A DNA stretch of 64,000 nt from Nectonema munidae (GCA_030549495.1 JAUIRK010000388.1:1-64000), one strand, 5' to 3'; positions 31,450-43,735 are shown, counted from the first letter of the stretch. Program-made: numbers and translations. Notes: generated from the letters alone by a model not told the origin.

Positions 31450-34400
31450 TCACGCATATCAATAATAACTAAATAACGAAATATTGCTATAAAACTTATA
31501 CTACTAATAACTCATGTATTTCTTTGAAAACCTAGTTGTATATTCTGAAATTGGTCTTTAAGTAATTGTCCAACAGTTCATCCTATAAGTTACAACTTTT
31601 ATTTGACCTTGAAAGTAACAAATTTAAAAGTTAACAATGAATTAATTTATATTAATTTTATTTATACGTAAAAACTTTTATATGTAAAGTTTTTATACAT
31701 AAAACATTTCTATCTTCCCTACCCATATGGTGAAAATTAAAAAGAATTTATCAACGACTTTCTACTTCTAAATAAATATATCCTTCTTGGAATCCACTCG
31801 GAAATTTGAAATATTCAGGAAATAATTTGATATTGGATCAAAACTCACACATGTGATAAATTCTCCATTGGTACAATAAGTTTGTGCAATTTTTGGATGG
31901 AGTTTTCGGTGTATTCGAAAATTTCGGTCCAATGATCAAGACACAACTTGGCTGAATTGTTAAAGCACATGGAACACCACCCATACAAATGCTTTTTGAA
32001 ATAATTTTTCTTTTTCACACAAAAGCTTGGAATTTAGGTTGTTTAAAATTTAAAAATTCAAAACTTTTTTTTAATTTTCATTTAAATTAATGTTTCTTTT
32101 AATGTTTTAAAAAAGATTTGAAAACATTTCATTCGTGTAATTTAAATATATCCTCCCATTGCATAAATGAATGTATAAGGCAAAATTTCTTTCTAAATGA
32201 ATTTCGGTAACAATGTTTTTGGTTTATTGGGTATGCGATAATTGAGTTTTGGCATAAAGAGCGGAAAACTTTTAATAAAAAAAATGAAAAAACTTGACTT
32301 ACGCAAAAGTAAATAACTTCATTGAATAATGGATATAGTTCTTCGGTTATAACGGAAGTTTAAAATTTGTTCAGCTTAAAACCGGAAGAAGAAACAAGTC
32401 CAAATTTATGTAATAACTTTAAAAATATTAAAATTAAAAAATTTGACTATACATAAAATTAAATTGATACATGGATTAGCGTTTGCGAAACCAACTAAAA
32501 AATTTTAGATGATACATTTTCCCCTACTTATTAATGACATTTGTGATTATGTTATTCATATAAGCATTTTCAAAATTAAAAAAAAGTGAAAAAATAGTTT
32601 CCGAATCTGTTATTTAAATGAAAAAGGAAAATAAATGAAGATTTAGGAAAAAATTTTAATCGAAACAAAATTAAAATAAATATGGATTATATATAAACGT
32701 TTCTGGAATCAGTAATGTATAAAGGGTTTTTGTGGCTTACCTAAAAGAAAAATTGATTATTTTTGAAATTAACTTTTATCTTGAATTATTATAATTTGGC
32801 AATCAAAAGTCTAACCACATATTAAATATAATTTTTTTTATTATGAGATTCATAACAAAAGATGTCTAAATATTATTTTTCTAAGTTTATTGATTGTCCC
32901 ATAAGGTAACTTTTTATAGTGTTGAACTATCCTTCTTTGGGTTATATCAATATCTGTGTATTATAAGAAAGAACTCATTTTAAATTGATGATGGTGATTC
33001 GATGTGCTTTGGTGGGTACAGTTTTAAATTATTTTACAAATTTTATGTACTTTAGCAATGCAAATAGATTTAATGTTGTATCCACTATTTCTAGTATTCA
33101 CTTTTACCATTGAATCTACTTATAACTCGTCATTTTCTCTCTGGGTCTGCTAATTATTATTATTTATCATTCCAAGGGTCTGTGAGTCAAACAAAAAATT
33201 ATAACAAACCCAAGAACTTTTAACTTGAGAAAGTGTTCATTGCTACCACAAGGAATTTTGTGATTTTTCAAAATCATTCAACCAAATTCTTGCACATTTC
33301 ATCACTTGCTCATTTTTTAGAGGTAAAAATTTAGGGAACCCGAAAAATTTTTGTAATTCAAAAGTAGTATTTGATCATTTTACTTAGGTTTGTTTTGAAT
33401 GTTAAAAATGCTTTTAGTTTAAATCATAATTCAATAAAATTTCAATTTCATTTAACGTGATTTTTTTCTAAAGTGTGTATTTACAAATTTTTCATTTTTT
33501 TAGTTTGAATTATTCTTAACATTTTTTTGATTCATTTGAGGAGTGCTTCAAAATTGAGTTCAATTCGCAATTGCTCATTTCTGATTTGTTAATTTCTTGA
33601 ACGTCGAAGCTAAAATAATATGCGTCTTAAAAATAAATGAAATGTTGCTATAATCAAATAAATACTATTTACCATGACTGCAGGCCAAGAATGACTGGCC
33701 TCGAATGACTTCTACGATTAAATATCCTGTTGCTTTTCTGTAAGAAGCTTCTAGAAGAATTTTTGGAATTGTGTAAGTTATGAAGGTTGGAGATTTGTGC
33801 AGTTTCTGACTTAAAAACTTCAACTTAGCCAAGCTTGACTTTTCAAGCTTTAAAAATTGAAGATAAAAAGACATCAGAAAAATCAAAAAGACAACAGAAT
33901 ATAATCGCTATAAAACGATTTCTTTCGTGTTCACATAAAATTTCAAAATATTTAATTTTTTTCCAAAATTCAATTATAAATTTATGAAAAATATTGGAAC
34001 TATACTCACAAATGCGTATATTTAAAAATATATAATAAATATAAAAAAAATTAAAGAAATTTTTTATTTCCTTTAAAATTATATTATTTGTTTTAGAAAT
34101 AATAATTAAACTGACAAGCTAACAAATCCTTAGTTGCAAAAGTTTCAAAACTTTAAAATAATAAAATTTGCCTTTTGACATCTGTCAATCAAAATTGAAT
34201 ATTCTTTTTCTTTATATTTTTTATATCGATTATTGTTACTTTAATAGGAAGCAAAGATAATGATAATAATTTTCCCAAACAAATGACATTAGTCATTGGA
34301 GGTTTACTTGAATGGAAGAAAAATGCATAGTAAAAATAAATGCAAAAATTGGATAATGGTATGATCAGTACCTCAATTAATACAATCGGAACGAATGTCC

Positions 34401-35599
34401 TTGAATTTTGTAAAAATATATATATATATAATTTTAATAAATATAGTAGCTTATTTATAAAGATTAAATTCTTCAAATATTAACTGTTATAATTTATTAA
34501 AGTTATAAGCATTAAAGAAAATTGTTCTGTAAGCTCATCTTTCATTCTGCATAAAAAGATTTTTCAATCTCAAATCAAGTATATTTTTGAAAGAAATCAA
34601 AATGCTATTTCAAAATTGATTTTTATGTGTTATTATCAAATATTGAATAATTTACTTCAAAAAATGAAGTCTAAAATTAAGACTAATTAGCGGCAACTTA
34701 CGGTAAATGAATATAAGTATTAGATAGTGTTAAAGATTTTAAAAAATTTGAAGAAAGATACGAATTTTTCTTAGATTTTTCTATTGACAGATGTTCATGC
34801 GGGAAGAGTTAACTGATCGGAGTTTACGTACATATTTTTGAAAGGTGAGTTTGGTAGGAGAATGTGTAGTGTTGATGTGAATAAGGTAGGTGAAACTGCA
34901 TTGACAGCTTAGGCGTTGATAAAATTTGCGCTTATTCTTCATTAACTTCAAGTAGACTTGATGTTTCCCTATTCTTCATTGGCAAAATGTTTTTCATTCC
35001 TTTCAAATTTTTTAAGGTCGAGAATTCTTCAGTCTTGTTTCTCGATACTTGGAAGATTTTTAAGCTTCTTGATTTTCGAGAAAAATTACATGAAACTCGA
35101 GAATTTTTTTTATATGTTTATAAATTAGTATATAGTAGTATTTTTGGTTTATAATAGTATTTTTTGAAAATGGACTATATATCTTTTTTTGTATTATTTT
35201 TCTTTTATTTTTACATTTTTATTTTTTATATTATTTTTTTATTTTTATTTTTTTATACTTGTTTTATTACGAAAGAACTAACTATAAAGGCGCTGAAAAT
35301 TAGAATAAAAGATTTATAAAAACATGAAAAATCTTCTTTTTTTTATTGAACTTTTTTTTATATATTTTAATTTTGATTTATAAAGATATTTTTTAATTTT
35401 CTCAATTTTTAAAATGGCACATACCTCAGAAATTTGGAAAGAATTTATAAAATTAGAAAAATGATAGCGCTAAGTGTAAGAATTTTAATGATATTATTCA
35501 ATGCAAAAATACCTCTACAACTGGGTAATTAGACATTTTACAGCTATACATAAAGGTACATTTTCTCGAAAACGAAAAATTGAAATTCAAGGTTCATCA
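31450..35599. other. Gene-free AT-rich stretch
   Basis: About 4 kb without a recognised gene. The open frames at 33665-33886 and 34189-34476 (minus) show no family features. There is a short (ta)n run at 34419-34431. 35100-35420 is nearly pure A/T with long T runs. Confidence 0.4.
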
Positions 35600-36460
35600 A
35601 AGGAGCTTAAAAAAATTGACTTCACAAAAAGATAAGCTTATCTGAAATTGTGTCAGCTGCATTGGACGGATTTAGTGTCCACGGTATTACAAATAGCAGC
35701 TATATATAAGAAAATCTTTGATCAATGGTGCTTATGTTTTACCTAAAGACGAAACGGCTGTTATGACCAAAGTTTTAGAGTTTTATAATAATGTAAAAGA
35801 AGATATAAATAAAAAACTTAAAAAAAGGAAAAACAATAAGCAAAAGGTTTCTCTATCTCCGGATGAATATACTTACAAGTTCTAAAAATAAAAGATATAT
35901 AAATATTGTTATTCATTTTCAAGATGGTGAAAGTATGAATTTAGGTGTTATTTTTCTTAGATCCAATTTGTGCTGAAGATTTTTATGAGCTTTTAAAATT
36001 AAAAGAATTTTCAATGGATGTTTGTGACATAATAAGTATTACTACAGATGGAACAAGCATCATGAAACTTTGGATAAACTTTTTAGTTCACTTACAGTGC
36101 TTTTTTCATGCAATTCATTTGTAGGTATCATCTATCAAAGCAAAGAGAATTATAAAAACAATTTTATTTATGATGATGAAAGTGAAGCTGATGACGACTA
36201 AACAGATATTCAAAATATAGACATTAAGTATGTTGAAGTTACTGAAATTGTAAAGTTATTTAAAAAGTCACTAGTGAAAAATTCCACTGTTAAAAAGCAT
36301 GTGACGTTAGATCATGGTCATCAACCTAATCTTTTTCTTCATATAAAAAAAGGTGGAATAGTTTAATTATTATGTAAGAACGATTTACTCTTCTTAAAGA
36401 TTCAATATTCAAAGCTCTTGTTGATCTTAAAGAAAATACTAATAAATATTTATAGATTAT
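35600..36460 (+). pseudogene. hAT transposase remnant
   Basis: Mixed-frame translation follows hAT transposases that carry an SVTLDEYTSxxNRRY block. 'LSEIVSAALDGFSVHGI' and 'INGAYVLPKDETAVMTKVLE' (35725 on) come before 'KVSLSPDEYT'. After a frame change, 'SSKNKRYINIVIHFQDGESM' continues with NLGVI (about 35877-35955). The second catalytic region is 'ITTDGTSIMKL', then 'QCFFHAIHL' for the C-H block. Last comes 'VKKHVTLDHGHQPNLFLHIK' with 'ERFTLLKDSIFKALVDL' (ending about 36450). Several stops and frame changes and no dimerisation domain; a long-dead copy. No target duplication was found. Confidence 0.65.
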
Positions 36461-36602
36461 AAAATCCCCTTTACGGGGACCCTGAGCATGGCTGAGGTGG
36501 TAAATTAGGAGAGGAGTTTCTTACATGATGCGATGTCAATGATGGACTGGATCTGGTCCTCAGCCGGGTCTGGGCAGGGGTTCTCGTCCGGGTCAAACGA
36601 CA

Positions 36603-36887
36603 TCACCTGCGAGAAAATGGTTTTCCAAAAAAAATCATTTTTTTTGTTAAAAAATTAATCGCTTCATCATTTTCTTTTTCGATTTTTTTTGCCTGGATTA
36701 TTGAGTCATCTCCATCTTCCAGGGTAACATGAACACCATAAGCTTTGACTTCTTTTACTATTCCATACACTTTAGCAGAATTGTGAAACTTTCCAAAACG
36801 ATTATAACTGCATCTTTCTTTCAAAGGAATTTTCATATCATCAAAAAGAAAAACTTTTGCACTAACCAAATCCCCTTTACGATACAT
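36603..36887 (-). CDS. Unrecognised small open frame, 94 aa
   Basis: Not recognised. The frame starts MYRKGDLVSAKVFLFDD and contains a small beta-strand-rich pattern ('AKVYGIVKEVKAYGVHVTLE' then DGDDSI) like an S1/KOW-type fold, followed by a charged 'KKIEKENDEAINFL' tail. Immediately downstream at 36505-36606 lies a second frame of 33 codons (VMSFDPDENPCPDPAEDQI..., ending CKKLLS and stop). It is preceded by a good acceptor-like 'ttttctcgcag' and is much richer in G+C than its surroundings. The two could be exons of one gene, or part of a transposon, but no donor site joins them. The function is unknown. Confidence 0.3.
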   Translation of the reverse strand: MYRKGDLVSAKVFLFDDMKIPLKERCSYNRFGKFHNSAKVYGIVKEVKAYGVHVTLEDGDDSIIQAKKIEKENDEAINFLTKKMIFFGKPFSRR

Positions 36888-36959
36888 AATATTACTAACA
36901 ACTTGGTATTAAAATCAAGAGCAGTAAGCTACAAAAAAATCAGTAAAGTTTTATAAAAG

Positions 36960-37732
36960 ACAACACACATTGAATCATCAATCAATTGATGTATATCAGT
37001 GAGTTGGGCACACATGTGTACACCAGGGTGCACATTTGTGAACAATCAATTTTTCTTTAGAGTGAATGAGAGCAACTTTAATGCTTAAATTAATTGAGCA
37101 TTATATCGTGTTATATAGCTCTTTAGCTCAACATAAATACTAAAAAAAAGGAAAAAATATTTTTGAAAACCTTTCATTTTATTGAAGCATTTCAGCAACT
37201 ATTTAAAGATAAAATCTTTAAAAAGTTTTTGAGCCTAAGAGTAACATAAAAGCAAGTATTATATTTATTTTTTTTCTTTTTGTGATAGTGAAGGAACAGA
37301 ATAAAAATTAGAAAAACATTTAAAAACTGTTTTGATTTTTTTTGAAGGCTAAATTTTGATGTTTTTTTTATGTACACATATGTGGATCAAGACCAATTTA
37401 ATCTTTTACTTTTTGCCCCTCCCTACATTTTTTGCGGACGTCCATGCGCCTTGTATAAACAAACAAAGAAACACTTACAAAATTCAAACGTTGCAAATCA
37501 CAGATAAAGATAATGTTAAAAAGATAATGTCAGGCAGGAATTAACTTGAAGAGAGAAGAAAATGAAAAGACAAAAATTACGTCATTCTATTTTGAAGCTC
37601 TTTGACAATTTTTGAACAATCAATCAAACTTCTCTTCTTTATTATCTTTATGTTATATTTAAATCAATATTATGTATTATATATTCAATATAATTGCTAT
37701 ATGCTTTATTAAAAATCGATGCTGCTTGCGGG
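36960..37732. other. Gene-free stretch
   Basis: AT-rich with no recognisable gene. The words 'cacacatgtgtacaccag' and 'ggtgcacatttgtg' near 37008-37040 are short and unclassified. The far end of the hAT terminus at 37733-37795 was searched for here and not found. Confidence 0.35.
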
Positions 37733-37795
37733 GCCCCTCAAAATGTGGGGCCCGTGGCATAAGCCACTTCAGCCACTAGGTTAATCCGGGCCTGT
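37733..37795 (-). mobile_element. hAT terminal repeat abutting P1 copy D
   Basis: Reverse-complemented, it begins 'CAGGCCCGGATTAACCTAGT' and continues GGCTGAAGTGGC...GGGCCCC, a hAT-like terminal sequence. The 'TATAACAC' that follows is part of P1 array 2 and is the candidate 8-bp target, but no second copy was found. Only this one end is visible; the element body would lie to the left. Confidence 0.5.
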
Positions 37796-38661
37796 ATAAC
37801 ACATATATTTCATTGTAAAATTTGAATGAATGTTTTTAGAGATAATTTTTAGAAGTAAACCGCAAATTTGATTAACACTTATAGGTATTTTCAGATCCTA
37901 AACCTAAAAAATGAGTCCAGAAATGAAACCAGCATGGCCGATTAAGTATAACACATATATTTTATGTAAAATGTGAAGGAATGTTTTTGGAGACAATTTT
38001 CAGAGTAAACCGCAAATTTATTTTTAAATCCTAAATGTAAAAAATGAGTCCAGAAATGAAAACATCATGATCGATTAAGTATAACACATATATTTTATGT
38101 AAAATGTGAATGAATGTTTTTAGAGATAATTTTCAGAAGTAAACCGCAAATTTGATCAACACTTATAGGTATTTTCAAATCCTAAATGTAAAAAATGAGA
38201 CCAGAAATTAAAACAGCATGACCGATTTAGTATAAAAACATATATTTTATGTAAAATTTGAAGGTATATTTTATTAGATATATTTTTAATCAATCAAAAT
38301 TTTGATTGACATTTTTTAAAAAGTAGCCGTGATTATTGAAAAATTAAATATATAAAGTGTTATGCGTACCAAACTGTATATAATTATAAATTTTCAGAGT
38401 ATTATATAATATAGATTCTAAGTTATAAGGTTAAGTACAGATAATGTCAAAATTTTGCTGAAAAATTTTAATTTTTGATTTTGATTGACAATTTTGGACA
38501 TGAAAGGGTCATTCAACTACCATGAAAATGGTTTGAAAAGATGCAGCTACCAATTTTAGGAAAAGTCATAAAATTTGAAGGGATATGATTCAGCCAATTT
38601 TCTACAATTAATTTTTTAGTGAAGGAGGGGGGCGTTTTACGCCCCCCTAGCACTAAAAGGG
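37796..38661 (+). mobile_element. Element P1, copy D: right end with terminus
   Basis: Three to four array-2 units (37796-38270) are followed by the unique right end (38270-38661). The right end aligns along its whole length with 11283-11700 of copy B. It finishes with a hairpin 'ggggggcgttttacgccccc' and the terminus 'CTAGCACTAAAAGGG', immediately followed by TTAA at 38662-38665. Reverse-complemented, the terminus CCCTTTTAGTGCTAGG pairs with the left terminus CCCTATTAGTGCTGGG of copy C. This gives the right boundary of the family exactly. The left side is truncated by a hAT end. Confidence 0.75.
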
Positions 38662-38826
38662 TTAAGCATATGTGCAACTCTGCCTAAACTTATACAATCC
38701 CGAAGTGATGGTGAAGCGTTATTAGACAAACGCACACACATTGATAATTTCATTGATGAAATCAAATGTTCTGAACTCAAACAAACATGCATAAATGATT
38801 ATTTTTACAAAATGAAAAATGATTGA
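38662..38826 (+). pseudogene. pogo/Tigger transposase C-terminal tail with PCNA-binding-like motif
   Basis: The frame runs from the TTAA at the P1 end to a TGA at 38824-38826. It contains 'LPKLIQSRSDGEALLDKRTH', then IDNFIDEIKCSEL and finally 'KQTCINDYFYKMKND'. The last block fits the PCNA-interacting (PIP) box Q-x-x-[ILM]-x-x-aromatic-aromatic as QTCINDYF. A C-terminal PIP box is an established feature of pogo transposase. A pogo-like terminal repeat follows at about 39490-39560, supporting a pogo 3' end. The catalytic part is missing because P1 copy D lies immediately upstream. Confidence 0.5.
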
Positions 38827-39489
38827 TATAATAAATAAACTTTTTTTACCTTTTCTAAAAGAATAATCTTTTTACAGGTCACTTTTTAGTAAAATTATTT
38901 ACACTTTCAATGAGGCATGCATCTAAGTTAAGATGGAGAAAATTCTCACGCTCTCTTCTACCAGGGGTAGATCTAAATAAAGGTTGCTAAATTTATGCCT
39001 TCTTGCCAAACCAGAATAACAAGAATGGGTTTAGATGGGGACTCAGAGTGGGGTGTGTAGTTGCTTTAAAAAATACTTTTCTATCTCTTCCATTCCGGCT
39101 TCCTTACTAAAAATTTCTACATCTTTTATTGTTATCAATATGAAATCTTTTTCAAAAAACTCAGAAATTTCTACCATAAAATTGATAAATTTTAATTTCT
39201 TAATTTGTTTGCTTCATATGTGTTTTCGTTATTAACACTTTCTTCATTAATCTAAAATTCACTTAAACACAAATTGTCTTATTATCTACAAACCTTATTA
39301 CATAATATTTAAGTTTCTTTTTTGCAATAGTAAATTTCTTTGCACAAGTACCTCCCCTCCTACCAAAAACTTTGATACTATTAATAGAGTATGTTTTTCA
39401 ACCCAATAAGGCACTATTATGTTCTTACAAAATAAACTCAAAACAAGACTTTTTTTTCAACTTTTTTCCTAGAAAATTTAGCAGATTTG

Positions 39490-39560
39490 AGTCAAGTTTT
39501 GTTAAGTCGAACTCACCATAACTCGAGGTGTTTGGCCAAGGCCGTTGAGCTTCGAGTAAA
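39490..39560 (+). repeat. pogo/Tigger-like terminal repeat
   Basis: 'agtcgaactcaccataactc' then 'gaggtgtttggccaaggccg' and 'ttgagcttcgagtaaacgag' resembles the TCGA-rich termini of Tigger elements. It ends next to TATA. It lies about 700 bp downstream of the pogo C-terminus on the same strand. The opposite end was not identified. Confidence 0.45.
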
Positions 39561-41540
39561 CGAGAGTATATTGATTTATCGTTGAAAAGAGTTGTAAAAG
39601 AAATTTACTCTCATATAATTTCCATATGTCTTTCTCAAAGACATTTAAATTCATACTGAATTTTGTACTCAACCCATAGAAAATAATATAATGAAGTGAC
39701 TCAAGAATTTATGTGGTCAGAAAGAAGCAAATATAATGCTTTCCATTCCTTTTGTGAGACAATTTCAATGCAATACCAATTCAATTAAATTTCGTAACAA
39801 ATATTAATTTTATAACATTTAATTTTGTTTAGATAAATTATGTTTCATTTTTATTCAATAAATTAACATTTTTAAAATTAAAATAAGGGCTTCTCTATAT
39901 ATTGGCAAATTTGTTGATCGGACGTTGTAGTTGACTTAGGAGATACGAATAAGCATTTCCCTAAATATTGGCATATCGGAGAATAGGAAGACATGAGAAT
40001 AAAACAACTTTTTAGAAGGAGAAGAGGGGGAAAGTGGGAAGCCATTTTTATGAAAATACATAATAGACTTGACTACCTAAAAGTAGGATATATTAGATGG
40101 AAATTCCATCTAAGTTGGAAATATAAATAGACGCCAAGGTATAAAATTTCATCGCCTCGATCAAGTATTGATGAAGTGAAGAATTTTTTGTATCATATGA
40201 TTTCATGAGTAAAACAACTTTTGAACTGGGATTGGTTGGCAAATATTCGGACATGTTCATATTACCTAATATAAAACATGTTATTGAAAAAGGCATAAGA
40301 TCTTTCTAATAGGAAAGCTCTGAGATCTGGTAAAGTCTGTTTTAAATAAATCTTTAAAAAGGGTTTTTAAACAAAGGTTGCATAAAATTAATTTCTGATG
40401 AAAGTAGAGCTACGAAGCGAGCATCATCATAAAATAATACTTTATTACTAATTTCAATATTGATTATAAATTTGTTTTCAACAATTAGAGTCAGACATTG
40501 AAAAAATATCGCTAAAATACTAATGTCAACTTCTCTAACACTAAAGTACAATATGTATTATTTAAAATCTTATTTTAGAGAACTTATGCAAAAAACAGTT
40601 TCTGAAAATATTTAGAGATGGCCGCTGACTTAATTACACACATAGAATAACTGAAACATATAAAAAAAAGTTTTCTTGCTTTTTATATATATCAACTCAT
40701 ATGACAGATAAATTTAGATATAAAATTGTGACGTGTTATAGTGGCTAAAAATTAGGAGGAATTTTCTAATGTGTCCAACATCTTGAGACTTTGGAAGATA
40801 TATCAATTTTGTATTTTTATCAAACAATCACAAATGCTAGCAGAAAAATAAATATGTAAAAAATATAAAGATGAAAATTTCAGCTAAACTAATGTAAAAT
40901 ATAAAAAAAGTTCAACAAATAATGGAAACTTTATTTTTAACATTCATTAAAATATTTAATTGTCTTCATAAATCACATTTTCTAATCAATAGAAAGAATT
41001 TCTAAATAAAAATGAAAAAATTAAATTTAAAAAATCATTTTAATTTTTTTAAGAATTTTTAAATAAATATAAAACAAATTTTGATTTAAAATAAAGATGA
41101 AAAAGTATTACTTTTATTTCTTCTTTTTACATTTGGTCTAATTATTACATGTGATTGGACAATTGTCCTTCATATATTTGTCGGTTTTACAGGCATACTC
41201 AAAGTACTGGCAAAATTCTAAACAAATTGCAATTACAACTTCAGAAAAAAATATATTAAAAATGTTTATGAATTATAAAGCTTAAGAATATCTCATAAAA
41301 TAATTAATATTTTTTGGTGAAGTAGTATACGTTGTGAGTTCATAAATATCAGTTATACAGATAACAATATTAACAAAAAAAATATATATCTCCCTTAAAT
41401 GAAATCGCAATAGAAAAAACAGTTCTATTTATGATTGCTATTATTTTTACAAAAGTTCCCACAAATCTCATATTAATTTTTAAAATTAAAAATAAAAATA
41501 ACTTTATATTTTTCCTATGTAACCTCGATTATCTGAATTC
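39561..41540. other. Gene-free AT-rich stretch
   Basis: No gene recognised. The minus-strand open frames at 40093-40551 show no family resemblance. Confidence 0.4.
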
Positions 41541-42306
41541 TGAGTATCAGAATTTTTCATGTATCTTTAAGGGTTCTAGGAAAGTCTCTGAAGTCGGAAA
41601 ATCACTGAAGTTAAATCTGTGAAGTAATAATTTTTCACGCTTTGTGCATAAGGCGCTCCTCCCTCTCTCTAGCTGGCCTATCTTCCTCTGTGTTACATTT
41701 TCTCTTTCACTTTTCTTACTCACCAAAGTGTGACATCTACGCTGTGATATCACTTACGCTGGGAAACAATTTATAAAGAGATGAGGAAATTCAATGTTTT
41801 ATTTGAATTAACTGAGCCACACATGGTATCATCCATCATTATTATTTAGTAATACTAACTCGGGCATTTTATTAGCACATAAGGCAGTACTATTATTTTC
41901 ACATGTGTGGATTTTCCCACAATCATTCTCACTCTCCTCACTTATTGCATTAGTGCTGCGATAAGAATATTCTCCATTTTTACTATACGTTTAACCTTTA
42001 AGTTTATACATTTAAGTTTTCTACAGCTTCAAATTTCAAAAAAGAAATTTTTTCTCTAAAATTTTAAAACCACATGAAAATATTAATATTTACAGACAGC
42101 CAACCAAAATCTATAAATTCATGTTCTAAAATTTAGTTTTTATTACTTTAAGTCTTAGAAGGTTTTTGAAAGAGATTTTTAAAAATTAATAAACTACATT
42201 TTAGAATTATATCTCGAAAAATATTTTGAAAGATATTGCTAATAAAAAAGCTAGAAGAATCTTTTTCTAAAGGAATATATGTAATTGCCTAGCTTGCCCC
42301 TCCCCT

Positions 42307-42437
42307 TTAACGACCAGAATAATCAGACGATATCTAATGTAAAGCAGAAGATTTGTATTAAAGAGCTTTGATAAACGCAGACGATTTTATTTTTGTAAAG
42401 TCGACTATAGTCGGCATTGGGCGTTAACGGGTTAATG
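42307..42437. repeat. Interspersed repeat R, copy 2 (TTAA-flanked)
   Basis: Second copy of the repeat at 48-176. It starts 'tttaacgacc' and ends 'gcgttaacgggttaa', so both edges carry TTA(A)-like words. The right edge reverse-complemented reads TTAACCCGTTAACG, a piggyBac-type terminus. Confidence 0.5.
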
Positions 42438-42489
42438 TTAAAAGTAAAGCAATAAAAGTATCCATAGTGGCTTAAAAATTTTTTGATGT

Positions 42490-42605
42490 CTTTTTTCCTG
42501 TTTTTTTATGTTAAATATAAACACCGATAAATTTTACTATGTAGAGTCGGGGCCCCTCTATCAGAATTATAATTGCGCCCCGCAATTCCTAGCACTGGCT
42601 CTGAG
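42490..42605 (-). mobile_element. hAT terminus, same family as 8278
   Basis: Reverse-complemented it begins 'CAGAGCCAGTGCTAGGAATT', then 'GCGGGGC' and 'gactctacatagtaaaattt' 'atcggtgttt'. It matches 8278-8375 along about 100 bp. Only one end is visible. Confidence 0.55.
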
Positions 42606-42726
42606 ATTGATGACCATTTTTTTAATTGCTCCCGAGTAAGCGGACATTTCTGTTTTTTTGTGGACTGATTACCTTAATGTTTTAACTGTTTTAGGATCAT
42701 ATGAAGAACAACCAACCAAACAATTC

Positions 42727-43245
42727 TGGGGTGGCTATTCTTCAGAAGAGAGATTTTAGGGTGGCTATTCTTCAGTTGAGTTTTATATTTATTTAAACTT
42801 TGAAATGTGTATTGTATAATTAAATCGAGCGTATACTAAACAAATTGTTTTTAATCGGATTACACTGATACTGATTTCCTGAAAACATACTATATATAAT
42901 CACTAGTATATATTTAATTTTATAACATTGTATAATCTTGAAACAATATCCTGTTTTGCAAGTCAGCTATATAATATTATAGATGTATACTTATTGTTTA
43001 TTTTTTTAATTCTTTCCACAAAATAAATTTTCAAGATTTTATTTTGCCTTTACTAAATCTAAATTTTAATATTTTAGTTTTTACTAAATAATTTTTTTTA
43101 ATTTTGCTTCAGTGGTATATTCTGTATAATATTATTGGAAAACTATTTGGGGTGGTAAATTACCACCGTGGTGTCTTCAAAAGGGTCATGCGGGGTGGTT
43201 GTTCTTCACTTGCTACTAAAATATTGTCTTGTGGTCGTTATTCTT
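42727..43245. repeat. Dispersed motif 'ggggtgg[ct]tattcttca', four copies
   Basis: Occurs as 'ggggtggctattcttcag' at about 42729, 'agggtggctattcttcag' at about 42757, 'ggggtggttgttcttcac' at about 43193 and 'tgtggtcgttattcttcatc' at about 43232. The first pair is 28 bp apart. It is a GC-richer word in AT-rich DNA of unknown meaning. Confidence 0.6.
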
Positions 43246-43735
43246 CATCTGTTTTATATTAATCTTTCGATTGTGTATCTTTTCTTAATAATAATAATAA
43301 TGATTTTTTAATGTTTTTCAAATAATTAATTTATGTTACTTAAACCAGGAGAATCAAGGTGTACTTACTTTGAGTAAATGGCTCAGATACTCATATATTT
43401 TTTTAAATTGTACTCGCTGTTGAAAAAGTTTGCACACCCCTGGCTAAAGTCTATTTTTTCTTCATAAGAACGGTTACACTTTAGTGAGTGAAGATTCACT
43501 TTGAGCTATGAAGCTTTAAACTTCCTCATCTCTTTTATAAATTGTTTCCTGGCGTTGTGATATTGGCGTAGATTACACTTTGGGGAGTGAGAAAAGTGAC
43601 AGAGAAAATGTAACACAAGGGAAGATAGGCCAGCTAGAGAAAGAGAGAGAAAGCGGCTTATGCACAAAGAACTTACTTCAGAGATTTTCCGACTTCAGAG
43701 ATTATCCGTCTACGATCTTTAAGTATGTCTTCTTA

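Larger units (their letters stand above)
41545..43735. mobile_element. Region bounded by about 210-bp long inverted repeats
   Basis: 41575-41790 matches the reverse complement of 43500-43720 at roughly 80 percent by eye. Shared blocks are 'ctctgaagtcggaaaatc', 'tttgtgcataag', 'tagctggcctatcttcc', 'tgttacattttctct' and 'gaaacaatttataaa'. The arms face each other across 1.7 kb containing repeat R, a hAT end and a four-fold 'ggtggctattcttca' motif. The outermost 'cagataatcgagg' (minus strand near 41540) is Tigger-like, but no transposase is present. It could be one long-TIR element or two inverted copies of a shorter repeat. Confidence 0.5.
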
